Of a stretch of 13,952 nucleotides of DNA, positions 1-6,328 are shown in pieces; within the stretch, counting starts at the first letter, position 1; every line of letters begins with the position of its first letter. Source of the stretch: Microbacteriaceae bacterium (GTDB lineage Bacteria; Actinomycetota; Actinomycetes; Actinomycetales; Microbacteriaceae); the NCBI GenBank assembly GCA_017744755.1, contig JAGIAU010000033.1, forward strand, positions 1 through 13,952, given 5' to 3'. A program made the position numbers and the translations under genes. The notes below the pieces were generated by a model. The model made no database searches. It worked only from the letters and a program-made list of their open reading frames with translations, and was not told the DNA's origin.

Positions 1-1
1 C

Positions 2-553
2 CACAAGACCGGCGGCCTCACCATCCTCTCGGGCACGTTCGCCCCCGAGGGCGCCGTCGTGAAGACGGCGGGCTTCGACGCCGAGATCTTCGAGGGCCCC
101 GCCCGCGTCTTCGAGCGGGAGCGCGCCGCGCTCGACGCGCTCGCGGCCGGGCAGATCGAGGCCGGCTCGGTCGTCGTGATCCGCTACGAGGGCCCCAAGG
201 GCGGCCCCGGCATGCGCGAGATGCTCGCCATCACCGCCGCGATCAAGGGCGCCGGCCTCGGCAAGGACGTGCTCCTCATCACTGACGGCCGCTTCTCCGG
301 CGGCACGACGGGCCTGTGCATCGGCCATGTCGCGCCCGAGGCGGTCGACGGGGGCCCCATCGCGTTCATCGAGGACGGCGACCGCATCCGCGTCGACATC
401 CCCAACCGGACGCTCGACCTGCTGGTCGACGAGGACGTGCTGAACGCGCGCCGCGACGGCTGGGCGCCGCTCCCGCCCCGCTACACCCGCGGCGTCCTCG
501 CCAAGTACGCGAAGCTCGTCCACAGCGCGTCGGTCGGCGCCGTGACGGGCTGA
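2..553 (+). CDS. ilvD: Dihydroxy-acid dehydratase, C-terminal part (5' truncated by window edge)
   Basis: The gene enters from the left edge, so only the last 183 residues are visible. IlvD dehydrates 2,3-dihydroxy-isovalerate and -methylvalerate to the 2-keto acids, the third common step of valine, leucine and isoleucine synthesis, in the cytoplasm. The visible frame begins HKTGGLTILSGTFAPEGAVV and continues with KTAGF, the family's signature for the start of the C-terminal swivel-like beta-barrel domain. Further on are GPKGGPGMREM, TDGRFSGGTTGLCIGHVAPEA and the tail motif GWAPLPPRYTRGVLAKYAKLV, all typical of IlvD/Edd dehydratases. The iron-sulfur cysteines expected in the N-terminal half lie outside the window. 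The choice over the paralogue Edd (6-phosphogluconate dehydratase) rests on the C-terminal tail and on the ilvBNC genes nearby. The gene ends in TGA, 16 nt before rnhA. Confidence 0.95.
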   Translation, partial: HKTGGLTILSGTFAPEGAVVKTAGFDAEIFEGPARVFERERAALDALAAGQIEAGSVVVIRYEGPKGGPGMREMLAITAAIKGAGLGKDVLLITDGRFSGGTTGLCIGHVAPEAVDGGPIAFIEDGDRIRVDIPNRTLDLLVDEDVLNARRDGWAPLPPRYTRGVLAKYAKLVHSASVGAVTG

Positions 554-569
554 GCGCGCCGCCTGCGCG

Positions 570-1004
570 ATGACGACTCCCGAGATCGAGATCTGGACCG
601 ACGGGGCCTGCAAAGGCAACCCCGGTCCGGGCGGCTGGGGCGCGCTGCTGGTGAGCGGCGAGCACCGCAAGGAGCTCTACGGCGGCGAGTCCGTGACGAC
701 GAACAACCGCATGGAGCTCACCGCGGTCATCGAGGCGCTCACCGCGCTCAAGCAGCCGTCGAAGGTGACCCTGCACGTCGACTCCCAGTACGTCATGCAG
801 GGCATGCAGTCCTGGATCGCCGGCTGGAAGCGCAACGGCTGGCGGACCTCCGCCAAGCAGCCCGTCAAGAACGAGGATCTCTGGCGCGCCCTCGACGAGG
901 CCGTCGCGCGCCACGAGATCGCCTGGGTCTGGGTCCGCGGGCACAACGGCGACCCGGGCAACGAGGCCGCCGACGCGCTCGCGAACCGCGGCGTCCCGCG
1001 CTGA
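570..1004 (+). CDS. rnhA: Ribonuclease HI
   Basis: A 144-residue single-domain ribonuclease H, about the length of the E. coli enzyme. It cleaves the RNA strand of RNA-DNA hybrids (R-loops, Okazaki primers) with two metal ions. All catalytic residues are visible: D11 in TDGACKGNPGPGGWG, E49 in NNRMEL, D71 in HVDSQYV, H125 in VRGHNGDPGNE and D135 in EAADALA, matching E. coli D10, E48, D70, H124 and D134. The basic handle region (GWKRNGWRTSAKQPVKN, about residues 85-101) is present. There is no good Shine-Dalgarno before the ATG. The 16-nt gap to ilvD suggests readthrough from ilvD. The stop codon TGA directly abuts the stop of the convergent nucleotidyltransferase gene, with no room for a terminator between them. 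Confidence 0.96.
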   Translation: MTTPEIEIWTDGACKGNPGPGGWGALLVSGEHRKELYGGESVTTNNRMELTAVIEALTALKQPSKVTLHVDSQYVMQGMQSWIAGWKRNGWRTSAKQPVKNEDLWRALDEAVARHEIAWVWVRGHNGDPGNEAADALANRGVPR

Positions 1005-1541
1005 TCACCCGCGCGCGGCCGCGAGCGCCGCAATCCGCTCGAAGCGGAGCTCGAGGGATCCGGGAACGCCTGGGATGAAGCGTCGGACGATCGCTTCGAC
1101 CGCGGACTCGGTCGTCGCGCCCAGCGCGGCCGCGAGGCGCACCGCGTCGTCGAGATCGGTCTCGGAGTCGCGCGTCGTCGTCGCCTTGAGCGCGAGCAGC
1201 AGCTCGGTGGACGCGACCGCGATGTGGACGCGTCCGGCTGCCGCGACCGTCGTCGTCGTGTCCGTACCGAGGTCGATGCCGTGCAGTGTGTCGACGACGC
1301 CGTCGCTCAACCAGGCGGAGGGGAGCCCGTGCTCGACCGCCATCTCATGGGCGACTGCGAGGATCGGGCCGCGCGGTCGGAGCACGGCGTCGATGTCCCG
1401 CGTCGAGCCCCGCGCGGGAGCGTGCAGCGCGATCGCGCTGCCGCCGAGCACCAGGATGCTCGCCGCGATGCCGGCGCGGTCGAGGCGATCCGCGAGCTCC
1501 GCGAGCAGCGCGCGGATCTCATCCGCGGTGAAGTCCTTCAT
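1005..1541 (-). CDS. DUF6036-like nucleotidyltransferase; possible toxin of an XRE-linked pair
   Basis: The protein has 178 residues if started at the ATG at 1541, which overlaps the stop of the upstream XRE gene as ATGA. A longer frame reaches back to 1610 but lies inside the XRE gene. The nucleotidyltransferase signature hG[GS]x9-13Dh[DE] is visible: LGGS at residues 32-35, then 13 residues to D49-I-D51 (STRDIDAVL). Downstream, LLLALKATTTRDSETDLDDA (about 112-131) resembles the LLAMK...RD..DL.D segment of DUF6036-type proteins, and RRFIPG sits near the C-terminus. Members of this fold include minimal nucleotidyltransferases and AbiEii/MenT-type toxins that modify RNA or proteins. That this one is a toxin is inferred from its coupling to an HTH gene, not from a motif. 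A metabolic or housekeeping transferase is the alternative. No membrane segment is seen. Confidence 0.75.
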   Translation of the reverse strand: MKDFTADEIRALLAELADRLDRAGIAASILVLGGSAIALHAPARGSTRDIDAVLRPRGPILAVAHEMAVEHGLPSAWLSDGVVDTLHGIDLGTDTTTTVAAAGRVHIAVASTELLLALKATTTRDSETDLDDAVRLAAALGATTESAVEAIVRRFIPGVPGSLELRFERIAALAAARG

Positions 1542-2107
1542 CGCGTCTCGAGCGCTCCCGCGGTCAATGCGACGTTCCGCCGGCGCAGCGGCTCCGGGGT
1601 CCGGGCCCATACTTCCTCGGCGCGGTCGCCGGAATCGATCGGAGCCCAGCGCCGGTCGGCCGGAGGCGTGCGCTTGACCCAGTCGGGCGTCTCGTCAGGG
1701 AAGGCGTGCGCGATCGCACCTGCGGCGAGCGCGGCCCAGTGGGCATCGTCGATCGCCGGGTCTCGATTGAGCCAAGCGGTCCGCTCCGCGGGCGTGAGCC
1801 GGCGGGCCTGCCCGATCACCCACGCCAGGCGCCGCACGGTCTGCGCGGCGTCCTCGGCGCCGGCTGCATCGAGGACTTCCCGCAGTGGCGGCGCCTCGGT
1901 GTCGGCGTGCCGACCGATCACGATCGGCGCCCCCGTCGCTTCGGCGATCCGGGCGAGCACGCCCCAGGTCGGATCCTGCTCGCCGGACTCGATCCGGCTG
2001 AGCGTCGCGACGGAGACGCCGGAGCGCCGCGCGAGTTCGCGGAGCGAGAGCCCCGCTCGCAATCGTGCGGCGGCGACCGCGACGCTCGCATCCGCATCAT
2101 GTTCCAT
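1538..2107 (-). CDS. XRE-family HTH protein, candidate antitoxin/autoregulator
   Basis: A 189-residue protein with a Cro/C1-type helix-turn-helix at about residues 9-62; LSLRELARRSGVSVATLSRI (20-39) is the recognition region, followed by ESGEQDPTWGVLARIAEATG. The second domain (about 70-189) contains LTPAERTAWLNRDPAID and DDAHWAALAAGAIAHAF and ends in EPLRRRNVALTAGALETR. From memory, that tail resembles actinobacterial HTH proteins encoded beside nucleotidyltransferase genes; this was not checked by a search. The gene overlaps the downstream nucleotidyltransferase by 4 bp (ATGA), which implies translational coupling and fits an antitoxin-first operon. The start is the ATG at 2107: a TAGTGT -10 box lies 7 nt before it and there is no Shine-Dalgarno, so the mRNA is probably leaderless. 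It may repress itself through the dyad over its start codon. Confidence 0.8.
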   Translation of the reverse strand: MEHDADASVAVAAARLRAGLSLRELARRSGVSVATLSRIESGEQDPTWGVLARIAEATGAPIVIGRHADTEAPPLREVLDAAGAEDAAQTVRRLAWVIGQARRLTPAERTAWLNRDPAIDDAHWAALAAGAIAHAFPDETPDWVKRTPPADRRWAPIDSGDRAEEVWARTPEPLRRRNVALTAGALETR

Positions 2108-2120
2108 ATGCGGAACACTA
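2100..2120 (-). promoter_or_regulatory. Leaderless promoter and candidate autoregulatory operator of the XRE gene
   Basis: On the minus strand TAGTGT (2120-2115) is followed by exactly 7 nt and then the ATG at 2107, so transcription would start at or next to the start codon. No convincing -35 is seen; TTCCGG at 2144-2139 is weak. Overlapping this is an inverted repeat, TGTTCC (2100-2105), 6 nt, GGAACA (2112-2117). It covers the end of the -10, the predicted start site and the ATG, where a bound XRE dimer would block initiation. The TAG stop of the upstream membrane-protein gene is part of the -10. The dyad is directly visible; its use as an operator is inference. Confidence 0.45.
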
Positions 2121-2597
2121 CTCGTGGATCCGGCGCATCCGGAAGAGCGGGAAGACCGGGTTCTGCCAGGAGAACTCGAGCAGCAGGTACTGCCCTTCCT
2201 CCAGGTGGACGGTCCATGCCCAGCCGGTCGGCGTGTAGGGGTCCTGGCGTTCCTCGACCTGCCGTGGCCTTCCGTCCGGGGTGCGCTGCGTCGGCGCCTC
2301 GTGGTCGACTCTGATGTGCACCGCATCCCCGTAGGGGAACTCCCGCATCGGAACGACGACGCCCTTGTGCCCGGGGATCCGCTCCTTCGCGCGATCCCGG
2401 AGGATCGTCATCCGCCACGCGAAGCTCGACACAGTGGCGCCGTTGCGGTTGTCGAGCGTGAACATCCCGCGAGCGCCGCTGAGTTTCGGGAAGGGCCGCC
2501 AGAACAGCCAGAGCACGCCGAGCGCGAGCACGACGAACGAGGCGATCCCGAGAATGTCGGCGATCGTGCCGAGCGTCGATGTGGCAGTCGCGTCCAT
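2118..2597 (-). CDS. Small single-pass membrane protein, unknown function
   Basis: I do not recognise the family of this 159-residue protein. Residues about 10-33 (TIADILGIASFVVLALGVLW and flanks) form one hydrophobic helix ending in LFWRPFPK, so the protein is probably anchored by its N-terminus. The following 125 residues are polar and rich in beta-prone and aromatic stretches (GWAWTVHLEEGQYLLLEFSW), suggesting a small beta domain; no catalytic motif stands out. The frame extends upstream to 2678, but the ATG at 2597 is preferred because GGGGAGGG (2610-2603) lies 5 nt before it. Its stop lies 10 nt before the XRE start, so it may be co-transcribed with the XRE/nucleotidyltransferase pair, although that pair appears to have its own promoter. 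Whether it belongs to the same system is unknown. Confidence 0.65.
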   Translation of the reverse strand: MDATATSTLGTIADILGIASFVVLALGVLWLFWRPFPKLSGARGMFTLDNRNGATVSSFAWRMTILRDRAKERIPGHKGVVVPMREFPYGDAVHIRVDHEAPTQRTPDGRPRQVEERQDPYTPTGWAWTVHLEEGQYLLLEFSWQNPVFPLFRMRRIHE

Positions 2598-2814
2598 AGC
2601 AGCCCTCCCCGACACCGGCCGCCGCGGGCGCTCCGCATCCGGTAGACTCACTATCCGATAGACACCCGGGTGGCACAACCAGTCCTGGCGTGGGCGTTCG
2701 GCCGAGCACCTCGGCAGGGCGACATTCTGATCAGGTCGACGACGTCATTCGCCGCTCAATCGCAGCGCACTCGCCCTGATTCCCACCAGAACTGATCCAC
2801 CGCAAGGGGCCTCC
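2598..2814. promoter_or_regulatory. Divergent intergenic region upstream of ilvB and the membrane-protein gene
   Basis: This 217-bp region must hold promoters for both directions. For the minus-strand gene, TTGTGC (2678-2673) and GATAGT (2655-2650) are 17 bp apart. For ilvB, TAGACT (2643-2648) is a possible -10, but no -35 is evident and the leader would then be about 160 nt. An 11-bp palindrome CTATCCGATAG (2651-2661) sits among these boxes, and a short hairpin GCCGAG-CAC-CTCGGC (2701-2715) lies in the presumed ilvB leader. The ilvB Shine-Dalgarno AAGGGG is at 2804-2809. I found no leader peptide rich in Val, Leu or Ile codons and no complete T-box, so attenuation as known in Corynebacterium is not supported here. 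Confidence 0.4.
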
Positions 2815-4626
2815 ATGTCCATCACGGACCCGACACCGACCAGGCCGACGCCGACTCCGGCGTCCGCATCCACCCGCGCGCCCGAGATCCTCACCGGCTC
2901 CGGCGCCATCCTCAAGAGCCTCGAGATGCTCGGCATCAAGGACGCGTTCGGCCTGCCGGGCGGCGCCATCATGCCGTTCTACGACGAGCTGATGTCCTCG
3001 ACCGCCGTCCGCCACATCCTCGTGCGCCACGAGCAGGGCGCCGGCCACGCCGCCGAGGGCTACGCGGCGGCGTCCGGCGGCGTCGGCGTCGCCATCGCGA
3101 CGAGCGGCCCGGGCGCGACGAACCTCGTCACCGCGATCGCCGACGCCTACATGGACTCGGTGCCGCTGCTGGCGATCACCGGACAGGTGTTCTCCACCGT
3201 CATGGGCACGGACGCCTTCCAGGAGGTCGACATCGTCGGCATCACGATGCCGATCGTCAAGCACTCCTTCCTCGTGAAGGACCCGGCGGAGATCCCCGCG
3301 ACGATCGCCGCCGCGGTGCACATCGCCACGACCGGCCGCCCCGGTCCGGTCCTCGTCGACGTGACCAAGGACGCCCAGCAGAACAAGGCTGAGTTCGTCT
3401 GGCCGCCGAAGGTCGACCTGCCCGGCTACCGCCCGGTGACGAAGGCGCACGGCAAGCAGATCATCGCCGCGGCGCAGCTCATCGCCGAGGCGAGGCGCCC
3501 CGTCCTCTACGTCGGCGGCGGCGTCGTGCGCGGCAAGGCGTCGCAGGAGCTCGCAGCGTTCGCCAACCTCGTCGGCGCGCCCGTCGTCACGACCCTCATG
3601 GCGCGCGGCGCGTTCCCCGACTCGAGCCCCCTGCACCTCGGCATGCCGGGCATGCACGGCTCCGTGCCGGCGGTCCTCGCCTTCCAGGAGTCCGACCTCA
3701 TCGTCGCGCTCGGCGCGCGCTTCGACGACCGCGTCACCGGCAAGGTGAGCGAGTTCGCGCCGAACGCGCAGGTCGTGCACGTCGACATCGACCCCGCGGA
3801 GATCGGCAAGATCCGCGAGGCGCAGGTGCCGATCGTCGGCGACGTGAAGGAGGTCCTCGTCGACCTCGCGAGCGCGTTCCGCGACGCGTCGGCGGAGCAC
3901 GCCCCCGACTACACGGCCTGGTGGACCCGCCTCACCGAGCTGCGCGAGACGTATCCGCTCGGCTGGGACGAGCCGACCGACGGCCACCTGTCCCCGCAGA
4001 AGGTCATCCAGCGCATCGGCGAGCTGACCGGCCCCGAGGCGGTCTACGCCGCGGGCGTCGGCCAGCACCAGATGTGGGCGGCGCAGTTCATCCGGTACGA
4101 GCGGCCGAACGCCTGGCTCAACTCCGGCGGCGCGGGCACGATGGGCTACTCGATCCCCGCGGCGATGGGCGCGAAGGTCGCCGAGCCGGACCGCGTCGTG
4201 TGGGCGATCGACGGCGACGGCTGCTTCCAGATGACCAACCAGGAGCTCGCGACCTGCACGATCAACGAGATCCCGATCAAGGTCGCCATCATCAACAACT
4301 CCTCGCTCGGCATGGTGCGCCAGTGGCAGACCCTCTTCTACGAAGGCCGGCACTCGTTCACCGACCTGAACACGGGCGCCGGCACGGCGATGATCCCCGA
4401 CTTCCTCAAGCTCGCGGAGGCCTACGGCTGCCTCGGCATCCGCGTGACGAAGGAGGAGGAGATCGACGACGCCATCAAGCTCGCCCTCGCGACGAACGAC
4501 CGGCCCGTCGTCATCGACTTCATCGTGAGCCGCGACGCCATGGTGTGGCCCATGGTCCCGCAGGGCGTCGGGAACTCGAACGTGCAGTACGCGCGCGACC
4601 ACGCGCCGCACTGGGAAGAGGACTGA
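2815..4626 (+). CDS. ilvB: Acetolactate (acetohydroxyacid) synthase, catalytic subunit
   Basis: This 603-residue ThDP- and FAD-dependent enzyme condenses two pyruvates to 2-acetolactate, or pyruvate with 2-ketobutyrate to 2-aceto-2-hydroxybutyrate, the first common step of branched-chain amino acid synthesis. A Thr/Pro-rich leader of about 20 residues precedes the N-terminal PYR domain, with catalytic E73 in RHEQGAGHAAEGYA. The middle FAD domain has GARFDDRVTGK (300-310). The C-terminal PP domain has GGAGTMGYSIPAAMG and the ThDP/Mg motif GDG (467-469) with N494-N495. W504 (RQWQTLFYE) corresponds to the herbicide-site Trp574 of plants; the site matching plant Pro197 is F126 (ITGQVFST). AAGGGG lies 5 nt before the ATG. 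ilvN begins 5 nt after the stop, so the two subunits are co-translated. Confidence 0.98.
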   Translation: MSITDPTPTRPTPTPASASTRAPEILTGSGAILKSLEMLGIKDAFGLPGGAIMPFYDELMSSTAVRHILVRHEQGAGHAAEGYAAASGGVGVAIATSGPGATNLVTAIADAYMDSVPLLAITGQVFSTVMGTDAFQEVDIVGITMPIVKHSFLVKDPAEIPATIAAAVHIATTGRPGPVLVDVTKDAQQNKAEFVWPPKVDLPGYRPVTKAHGKQIIAAAQLIAEARRPVLYVGGGVVRGKASQELAAFANLVGAPVVTTLMARGAFPDSSPLHLGMPGMHGSVPAVLAFQESDLIVALGARFDDRVTGKVSEFAPNAQVVHVDIDPAEIGKIREAQVPIVGDVKEVLVDLASAFRDASAEHAPDYTAWWTRLTELRETYPLGWDEPTDGHLSPQKVIQRIGELTGPEAVYAAGVGQHQMWAAQFIRYERPNAWLNSGGAGTMGYSIPAAMGAKVAEPDRVVWAIDGDGCFQMTNQELATCTINEIPIKVAIINNSSLGMVRQWQTLFYEGRHSFTDLNTGAGTAMIPDFLKLAEAYGCLGIRVTKEEEIDDAIKLALATNDRPVVIDFIVSRDAMVWPMVPQGVGNSNVQYARDHAPHWEED

Positions 4627-4631
4627 GCAGC

Positions 4632-5141
4632 ATGGCGACGCACGTTCTCTCCCTCCTCGTCGAGGACAAGCCGGGTCTGCTGACCCGCGTCGCGGGCCTC
4701 TTCGCGCGCCGCGGCTTCAACATCGACTCGCTCGCCGTCGGCGTCACCGAGATCGAGGGCCTCTCCCGCATCACGGTCGTCGTCGACGTCGAGGGCGCGC
4801 CGCTCGAGCAGGTGACGAAGCAGCTGAACAAGCTCATCAACGTCATCAAGGTCGTCGAGCTCGAGCAGGCCGCCTCCGTCATCCGCGAGCATCTGCTCGT
4901 CAAGGTCCGCGCCGACGCCTCGACGCGCTCGCAGGTGCTCGAGGCCGTGTCCCTCTTCCGCGCGCAGGTCGTCGACGTGTCGACGGACGCGCTCGTCGTC
5001 GAGGTGACGGGCGACTCCGGCAAGGTGCAGGCGCTGCTGCGGCTCCTCGAGCCGTACGGCATCAAGGAGATCGCCCAGTCCGGTGCGCTCGCCATCGGCC
5101 GCGGCGGCAAGTCCATCACCGAACGCGTCTTCAAGAACTAG
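4632..5141 (+). CDS. ilvN: Acetolactate synthase, regulatory (small) subunit
   Basis: This 169-residue subunit activates IlvB and gives it feedback inhibition by valine. An N-terminal ACT domain (about residues 4-76) contains EDKPGLLTRVAGLFARRGFN and IDSLAVG. G15 and N30 correspond to the E. coli IlvH residues G14 and N29 known to be needed for valine binding, so feedback control is probably intact. The C-terminal domain (about 84-160) includes REHLLVKVRAD, VVDVSTDALVVEVTGDSGKV and the tail GRGGKSITERVF. Length matches actinobacterial IlvN. The start is the ATG at 4632, with GAGGA at 4618-4622 inside the end of ilvB. A 26-nt gap separates it from ilvC. Confidence 0.97.
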   Translation: MATHVLSLLVEDKPGLLTRVAGLFARRGFNIDSLAVGVTEIEGLSRITVVVDVEGAPLEQVTKQLNKLINVIKVVELEQAASVIREHLLVKVRADASTRSQVLEAVSLFRAQVVDVSTDALVVEVTGDSGKVQALLRLLEPYGIKEIAQSGALAIGRGGKSITERVFKN

Positions 5142-5153
5142 CTAGTCCAAGAG

Positions 5154-5170
5154 AAAAGGAAACGAAATTG
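5154..5170 (+). promoter_or_regulatory. Ribosome binding site that fixes the TTG start of ilvC
   Basis: AAAAGGA (5154-5160) lies 7 nt before TTG at 5168-5170 in a strikingly A-rich stretch (5147-5167). No ATG or GTG is available in frame near the conserved N-terminus of IlvC, and the protein from this TTG begins MAEIVYDKDADLSIIQGKKV, as expected for the family. Translation therefore starts at TTG. Confidence 0.85.
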
Positions 5171-6193
5171 GCTGAGATCGTCTACGACAAGGACGCCGAC
5201 CTCTCGATCATCCAGGGCAAGAAGGTCGCGGTCATCGGCTACGGCTCCCAGGGCCACGCCCACGCGCAGAACCTCCGCGACTCCGGCGTCGAGGTGAAGA
5301 TCGGCCTGCGCCCCGACTCCAAGTCGGTCGCGAAGGCCGTCGAGGCCGGCTTCGAGGTGCTGCCCTCGGCCGAGGCCGCCAAGTGGGCCGACGTCGTCGT
5401 CGTCCTCGCGCCCGACCAGACGCAGCGCTCGCTCTACGCGCAGGACATCAAGGACAACCTCGAGGCGGGGAACGCGCTCCTCTTCGGCCACGGCTTCAAC
5501 GTCCGCTTCGGCTACATCGGGCTCCCGGAGGGCGTCGACGTCCTCCTCGTCGCCCCGAAGGCGCCGGGCCACACCGTGCGCCGCGAGTTCGTCGCCGGTC
5601 GCGGCATCCCGGACATCGTCGCCGTCGAGCAGGACGCGACCGGCGGCGCCTGGGACCTCGCGTTCTCCTACGCGAAGGCGATCGGCGGCACTCGCGCGGG
5701 CGTCATCAAGACGACGTTCACCGAGGAGACCGAGACGGACCTCTTCGGCGAGCAGTCCGTGCTCTGCGGCTCGCTCGAGCAGCTCATCAAGTACGGCTTC
5801 GAGACGCTGACCGAGGCGGGCTACCAGCCCGAGGTCGCCTACTTCGAGGTGCTGCACGAGCTCAAGCTCATCGTCGACCTCATCAACGAGGGCGGCATCG
5901 CGAAGATGAACTGGTCGATCTCCGACACCGCCGAGTACGGCGACTACGTCTCCGGCCCGCGCATCATCGACCCCTCGGTCAAGACGCGCATGAAGGACGT
6001 CCTCGCGGACATCCAGAGCGGCGCGTTCGCGAAGCGCTTCATCGACGATCAGGACGGCGGCGCGCCGGAGTTCAAGTCGCTCCGCGCCGAGGCCGAGACG
6101 CACCCGATCGAGACGACGGGCCGCCAGCTCCGCGCCCTCTTCGCCTGGAAGTCCCAGGACTCCGACTACGTCGAGGGCAGCGCCGCGCGCTGA
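5168..6193 (+). CDS. ilvC: Ketol-acid reductoisomerase, class I, NADPH-type
   Basis: This 341-residue enzyme, the usual class I length, isomerises and reduces acetolactate or acetohydroxybutyrate to the dihydroxy acids used by IlvD. The N-terminal Rossmann domain has GYGSQGHAHAQNL (24-36). The loop LRPDSKS (47-53), with R48, S51 and S53, fits NADPH phosphate binding. H108 lies in FGHGFNV and K131 in KAPGHTVRREF. The knotted C-terminal domain carries the Mg and substrate ligands D191 and E195 (ETDLFGEQSVLCG), E227 and E231 (YFEVLHELKLI) and S252. It starts with TTG. It is the third gene of ilvBNC, and a long inverted repeat follows about 40 nt after its stop. Confidence 0.98.
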   Translation: MAEIVYDKDADLSIIQGKKVAVIGYGSQGHAHAQNLRDSGVEVKIGLRPDSKSVAKAVEAGFEVLPSAEAAKWADVVVVLAPDQTQRSLYAQDIKDNLEAGNALLFGHGFNVRFGYIGLPEGVDVLLVAPKAPGHTVRREFVAGRGIPDIVAVEQDATGGAWDLAFSYAKAIGGTRAGVIKTTFTEETETDLFGEQSVLCGSLEQLIKYGFETLTEAGYQPEVAYFEVLHELKLIVDLINEGGIAKMNWSISDTAEYGDYVSGPRIIDPSVKTRMKDVLADIQSGAFAKRFIDDQDGGAPEFKSLRAEAETHPIETTGRQLRALFAWKSQDSDYVEGSAAR

Positions 6194-6235
6194 CCACCCT
6201 CCCCTCCCTCCCGGCCGGCCGGCCCCGGACGCTCG

Positions 6236-6297
6236 CTCAGGGTGTTTCTCGCTCATTCAGGGCGAGAAACACCCTGAGGCGTTGCAGAACACCCTGA
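6236..6297. repeat. Long inverted repeat with a third partial copy; candidate bidirectional terminator or intergenic repeat element
   Basis: Arms CTCAGGGTGTTTCTCGC (6236-6252) and GCGAGAAACACCCTGAG (6262-6278) are perfect 17-bp reverse complements around a 9-nt loop. A third copy of AACACCCTGA lies at 6288-6297, exactly 20 bp after the one at 6268-6277. The loop itself carries another TCAGGG (6257-6262), 20 bp after the first at 6237-6242. The whole is therefore symmetric around 6267 and could form alternative hairpins. It lies between the convergent ilvC and SDR genes, where a terminator is expected, but no T-run follows. The extra copies suggest a dispersed repeat family rather than a plain terminator; this needs other genomic copies to confirm. 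Confidence 0.75.
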
Positions 6298-6328
6298 CCG
6301 GGCGCCGACCACGCGGGCTCGGCGAGGG

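Noticed and set aside
1542..1610. Longer start of the nucleotidyltransferase at 1610
   Set aside because: It would overlap the XRE gene by over 70 bp; the ATG at 1541 gives the common 4-bp overlap and a family-like N-terminus.
1224..2645. A 473-codon + strand frame across the XRE and nucleotidyltransferase genes
   Set aside because: Low-complexity Arg/Ser/Ala sequence without any domain, while the minus strand carries two clear families with an ATGA overlap.
2668..2680. GGGTGGCAC upstream of ilvB, resembling part of a T-box
   Set aside because: The rest of the conserved T-box bulge (CCGCG) is missing, and there is little room for a Stem I if transcription starts near 2655.
2690..2779. A 29-codon GTG-started frame in the ilvB leader, considered as an attenuator leader peptide
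   Set aside because: It has only scattered Val and Ile codons, no clear ribosome site and no following terminator hairpin with a T-run.
2731..4611. A 626-codon open frame antisense to ilvB
   Set aside because: It mirrors the ilvB codons, has low-complexity Arg/Asp/Val/Leu-rich content and no domain; long antisense frames are expected in very GC-rich genes.
5137..5146. Perfect 10-bp palindrome ACTAGCTAGT at the ilvN stop
   Set aside because: Short, unrepeated in the window, and explained by the stop codon and its flanks; no functional support.
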